Of a DNA stretch of 7,851 bases, positions 5,625 to 7,851 are shown in pieces. Both the position numbers and the translations under genes were made by a program. The notes beneath the pieces are model-generated. The model was given only the letters and a program-made list of their open reading frames with translations. It was not told the origin of the DNA and did not search any database. The DNA lies in contig CANPXY010000055.1 of the NCBI GenBank assembly GCA_947587115.1, forward strand, positions 1 to 7,851, in the 5' to 3' direction. Source of the stretch: an uncultured Bacilli bacterium. GTDB taxonomy: Bacteria > Bacillota_I > Bacilli_A > RF39 > UBA660. Position 1 is the stretch's first letter, and every line of letters starts with the position of its first letter.

Positions 5625-5655
5625 AAAAAAGATTATCAATTTTACTTGATAATCT
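5625..5655 (-). terminator. Rho-independent terminator downstream of rlmD
   Basis: AGATTATCAA (minus 5655-5646) pairs perfectly over ten bases with TTGATAATCT (5639-5630), around a six-base loop, followed by six T (5630-5625). It would stop transcripts coming from rlmD before they reach the GntR promoter, insulating the ABC operon. Confidence 0.8.
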
Positions 5656-5659
5656 CGGG

Positions 5660-5695
5660 CTGCTTTCAAAATTTTTTTGTCAACAGTCTTGAAAA
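5660..5695 (+). repeat. Intergenic direct repeat, copy B
   Basis: This is the second copy of the element at 3594-3629, in the same orientation, with the exact core TTTGTCAACAGTCT at 5676-5689. It lies between the rlmD gene and the start of the ABC operon. Unlike copy A it has no T-run on the minus side, so it should not act as a terminator on its own. Confidence 0.75.
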
Positions 5696-5720
5696 TAAGT
5701 AGGTCTGCACTTATTTTTTT
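5692..5720. other. A/T hairpin at the rlmD stop codon, adjoining repeat copy B
   Basis: AAAATAAGT (5692-5700) pairs perfectly with ACTTATTTT (5709-5717) around an eight-base loop, with three more T on the plus side. It could act as a weak terminator on either strand. In position it matches the hairpin after copy A, though its sequence differs. Confidence 0.5.
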
Positions 5721-6939
5721 ATTCCTTTAACTTTAAAAGAGCCACACATTCCACATGATGCGTATTAGGAAACATATCTACTGGTTGTAATTCTTTCACT
5801 TCATATATTTTTTGAAGTAAAGAAAGATCACGAGCTAAAGTCATCGGATCACAAGAGACATAGACGATCGCCTTCGGCTGCATTTGCAGAATACTTTGAA
5901 TCGTGCTAGGATCAAGACCACTTCTTGGTGGATCGACCACCACAGTATCAACTGTCTTTGTAATTTGATCCAGATGGTCCTCCACCTTTCCACAGATAAA
6001 TTGCACATTTTGAATGTGATTTTCTTCTTGGTTGCGACGAGCATCGACAACTGCATCCAGAACAACTTCAATACCGAGGACTTCATCGACATAGGAACTG
6101 AGCAACAAACTAATAGTGCCCGTTCCACAGTAAAGATCGAGGATTTTTTTAGCATGCACACTCTTGACCATATCGATCACCACTTGATAGAGCACTTCGG
6201 TCATAAATAAATTCACTTGGAAAAAAGATGCTGGTGCCACCGAAAATGTTTTACCTAACAGATCATAATGAAGAACAGGCGTTCCAAATAAACAAGTTCC
6301 ATTATAGAAAAGACTATCGACTTGATCACGCCAAAAAGCAAGGACTTGTTCCTGATCTTGCGTTCCATGAAGTGCGATCATCGTCTCATTATATTTCGGA
6401 CTGATGCGAATCATGGCCTCATCAAAGCCCGGATTCTTTTCCATCCATTCTGAAAGTTTTTGCATCACTCTATTGATTTTATCATCGACCAAAAGACAAT
6501 TTGCAATAGGACATACCTCATGGGACTTGTCCTTATAAAATCCAACATGATTCCCTTGTCGATGCAGCGTTGCTTTATTGCGATAATGAAACGGTGGACT
6601 TGCTAAAATTGGTCGCAATAGTTCTTTAGAAAGATGCGCATATTTATGCATGATCTCTTCGATCTTTTTCATCTTAAATTTCTTCTGTCCTTCATACGAT
6701 TGATGAAGCAAATCGCATCCTCCACAGGAAGCAGCATAAGGACAAGGAACTTGGACACGCTCACTACTTGCCTGATGGATCTTTTCAATTTTGGCAAGAG
6801 AAAACTTTTTATTCTTTTTAACGAGCGTGATATCGATCAATTCTTGAGGCAAGCCCTGCTCCACAAAAACCAACGTTCCATCTAAATAGGCGATCCCACG
6901 ACCAAAATGATCCTGTTTGATAATCGTTACAGTTTGCAT
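5719..6939 (-). CDS. rlmD: 23S rRNA (uracil-C5)-methyltransferase, RlmD/RlmCD type
   Basis: This enzyme uses S-adenosylmethionine to make 5-methyluridine in 23S rRNA (U1939, and in Bacillus-type RlmCD also U747). Residues 1 to about 56 form the RNA-binding TRAM domain. Four cysteines fit the [4Fe-4S] site: 66, 72, 75 (C-x5-C-x2-C in CPYAASCGGC) and 143. The methyltransferase part has LDLYCGTGT for SAM binding (267-275), VVDPPRSGLD (334-343), catalytic Cys363 in VSCDP and general base Glu397 in HHVEC. At 406 residues it is slightly short for the family (about 430-460). I prefer the ATG at 6939; an in-frame GTG two codons upstream (6945) is almost as good, and both share the GGGAAG site at 6953-6948. 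TrmA is excluded by the TRAM domain and Fe-S cysteines. Confidence 0.93.
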   Translation of the reverse strand: MQTVTIIKQDHFGRGIAYLDGTLVFVEQGLPQELIDITLVKKNKKFSLAKIEKIHQASSERVQVPCPYAASCGGCDLLHQSYEGQKKFKMKKIEEIMHKYAHLSKELLRPILASPPFHYRNKATLHRQGNHVGFYKDKSHEVCPIANCLLVDDKINRVMQKLSEWMEKNPGFDEAMIRISPKYNETMIALHGTQDQEQVLAFWRDQVDSLFYNGTCLFGTPVLHYDLLGKTFSVAPASFFQVNLFMTEVLYQVVIDMVKSVHAKKILDLYCGTGTISLLLSSYVDEVLGIEVVLDAVVDARRNQEENHIQNVQFICGKVEDHLDQITKTVDTVVVDPPRSGLDPSTIQSILQMQPKAIVYVSCDPMTLARDLSLLQKIYEVKELQPVDMFPNTHHVECVALLKLKE

Positions 6940-6963
6940 ATCCACTACTTCCCTTTCGTTCCC

Positions 6964-6972
6964 ATTATATCA
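6964..6972 (-). promoter_or_regulatory. Extended -10 promoter of rlmD
   Basis: On the minus strand, TGATATAAT (6972-6964) combines the TG-n extension with a perfect TATAAT. No good -35 is visible 16-18 bases upstream, where an A-run lies. The predicted start near 6957 gives a very short leader. Confidence 0.6.
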
Positions 6973-6987
6973 TAATCTTATTTTTTT

Positions 6988-7017
6988 TACATAAATAACT
7001 GGCATTTTCTCATACTA
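6988..7017 (+). promoter_or_regulatory. Forespore sigma-G-like promoter of the germination gene
   Basis: TACATA (6988-6993) matches five of six positions of the sigma-G -35 consensus TGMATA. After exactly 17 bases, CATACTA (7011-7017) is a perfect sigma-G -10. The gene behind it encodes a germination protein, a class made in the forespore under sigma-G in Bacillus. Confidence 0.65.
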
Positions 7018-7041
7018 ACTGTAGATGAAATAGGTGAAATT

Positions 7042-7851
7042 ATGATCGATGTAATAAAACAACTTCAAAAAGCAACGGGTGGCAGCAGTGACTTTATCTA
7101 CAAGCCACTTTTAGTAGGTACAGATAACGTTTACTTAATCTATAACGAAGTCTTGAGCGACAGTGAATTAATTAATGATTTTATCTTGCGAAACATCTGT
7201 GATATGGAGTCTTCTAAAGAATATCTACGTTCTTATTTTTATCATAAACTTCCGGATGGAAACATAATCGAAATTGAAGGAAAAGATACCATACTAGATA
7301 AATTGTTAAATGGGTTTACCATCTTGCTCTTTCCAAATCAAAAAGCGTTGGCCATCGAAACGAGAGCCAACTTAAAGCGCGGAATTCCTGAAGCTGACAG
7401 TGAAGTATCAATTCGGGGACCAAAAGATGGATTTGTCGAACATTTCAATACCAACTTAGGACTCATCCGCCGCCGTATTAAAAGTGAACGTCTGTGGATG
7501 AAAGAAAAAACGATCGGAAAACAGACTAAGACCAAAGTTGGAATTTTGTATATGGAAAACATCGCTGAAGAAAAATTAGTAGAAGCAGTAAGTAAAAAAT
7601 TAGACCAGATCAATATCGACGGAATCATCGACAGTGGCTATTTAAAAGGACGCCTCGAAGAAGATGCCAACAACTTTTTCCCAACCGTCATGACAACAGA
7701 GCGACCGGATCGTGTCGCCATGGCACTTCTAGAAGGAAAAATTGCCATCTTAGTCGATACCAGTCCTTACGTTTTGATTGTCCCCTCTTTTTTTATTGTG
7801 CACACTAAACATGGCGGCGCACTAAAAGGCCTCATCATCAAACGCCAAAAT
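7042..7851 (+). CDS. GerA-family spore germination protein, partial (N-terminal 270 residues)
   Basis: This is the A-type subunit of a spore germinant receptor (GerAA-like) or the related SpoVAF, in the forespore inner membrane. It senses germinants or assists release of dipicolinate. The N-terminal soluble domain is visible. The diagnostic stretch SIRGPKDGFVEHFNTNLGLI (about 124-143) is followed by RRRIKSERLWMKEKTIGKQT, then IDGIIDSGYLKGRLEED, FFPTVMTTERPDRVAMALLEGKIAILVD and SPYVLIVPSFF. The membrane domain (family length about 480-500) would follow past the window. AGGTGA lies four bases before the ATG. The last 20 or so residues (VHTKHGGALKGL...) differ from the usual continuation after PSFF. 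GerA versus SpoVAF cannot be settled; the absence of spoVA genes upstream favours GerA. Sigma-G-like boxes lie upstream. Confidence 0.9.
   Translation, partial: MIDVIKQLQKATGGSSDFIYKPLLVGTDNVYLIYNEVLSDSELINDFILRNICDMESSKEYLRSYFYHKLPDGNIIEIEGKDTILDKLLNGFTILLFPNQKALAIETRANLKRGIPEADSEVSIRGPKDGFVEHFNTNLGLIRRRIKSERLWMKEKTIGKQTKTKVGILYMENIAEEKLVEAVSKKLDQINIDGIIDSGYLKGRLEEDANNFFPTVMTTERPDRVAMALLEGKIAILVDTSPYVLIVPSFFIVHTKHGGALKGLIIKRQN

Noticed and set aside
5413..5649. Plus-strand open frame of 78 codons over the GntR gene and its promoter
   Set aside because: It is antisense to the helix-turn-helix and runs through the operator and terminator hairpin.
5841..6210. Overlapping open frames on both strands within rlmD
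   Set aside because: The rlmD frame carries all catalytic motifs here; the others have no start signals or recognisable domains.
6634..6885. Plus-strand open frame of 83 codons in the 5' half of rlmD
   Set aside because: It is antisense to the TRAM and Fe-S cysteine region; no ribosome binding site.
7338..7628. Minus-strand open frame of 96 codons within the germination gene
   Set aside because: It is antisense to the diagnostic GerA motif region, which has clear coding signals on the plus strand.

Overview
The window looks like chromosomal DNA of a low-GC, endospore-forming Bacillota, probably a gut Firmicute near Erysipelotrichia or related Bacilli. Four things point there: a GerA-type spore germination protein, a BclA-like collagen-type protein, a class B sortase beside an NPDTS-anchored surface protein, and AGGTGA/GGAG ribosome binding sites with textbook -35/-10 promoters. 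Placement below phylum is inference.

Layout from left to right. (1) Positions 1-361, minus: the 5' part of a type II membrane protein with an Ig-like extracellular segment; it runs off the window. Its promoter lies back to back with the next gene's. (2) 498-1334, plus: class B sortase, with a terminator formed from its last codons. (3) 1381-2694, minus: a secreted beta-solenoid repeat protein ending in a cell-wall sorting signal and converging on the sortase gene. The two look like an enzyme and its substrate. (4) 2931-3533, plus: a short collagen-like (Gly-X-Y) protein with a BclA/C1q-like C-terminal domain and a cysteine-rich N-terminus, preceded by possible sporulation-sigma -10 boxes. (5) 5564-3697, minus: a very AT-rich three-gene operon for a YtrA-type GntR repressor, an ABC ATPase and an ABC-2 permease. 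It has a consensus promoter buried in a TATATACA operator. (6) 6939-5719, minus: an RlmD/RlmCD-type 23S rRNA m5U methyltransferase with Fe-S cysteines. (7) 7042 to the end, plus: the N-terminal 270 residues of a GerA-family germination protein behind a good match to a forespore sigma-G promoter.

How the parts fit. Items 1-3 concern the cell envelope. Items 4 and 7 fit spore surface and germination. Item 6 is housekeeping. Item 5 stands out: it is much poorer in G+C than its neighbours, and a repeat of about 36 bp in direct orientation flanks it. The exact core TTTGTCAACAGTCT lies at 3612-3625 and 5676-5689, and each copy runs straight into a hairpin of unrelated sequence. The operon may therefore be a mobile or recombined cassette placed between two chromosomal genes.

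No tRNA, rRNA, CRISPR array, transposase or riboswitch was seen. All intergenic gaps are under 170 bases and are accounted for by promoters, terminators and the repeat.
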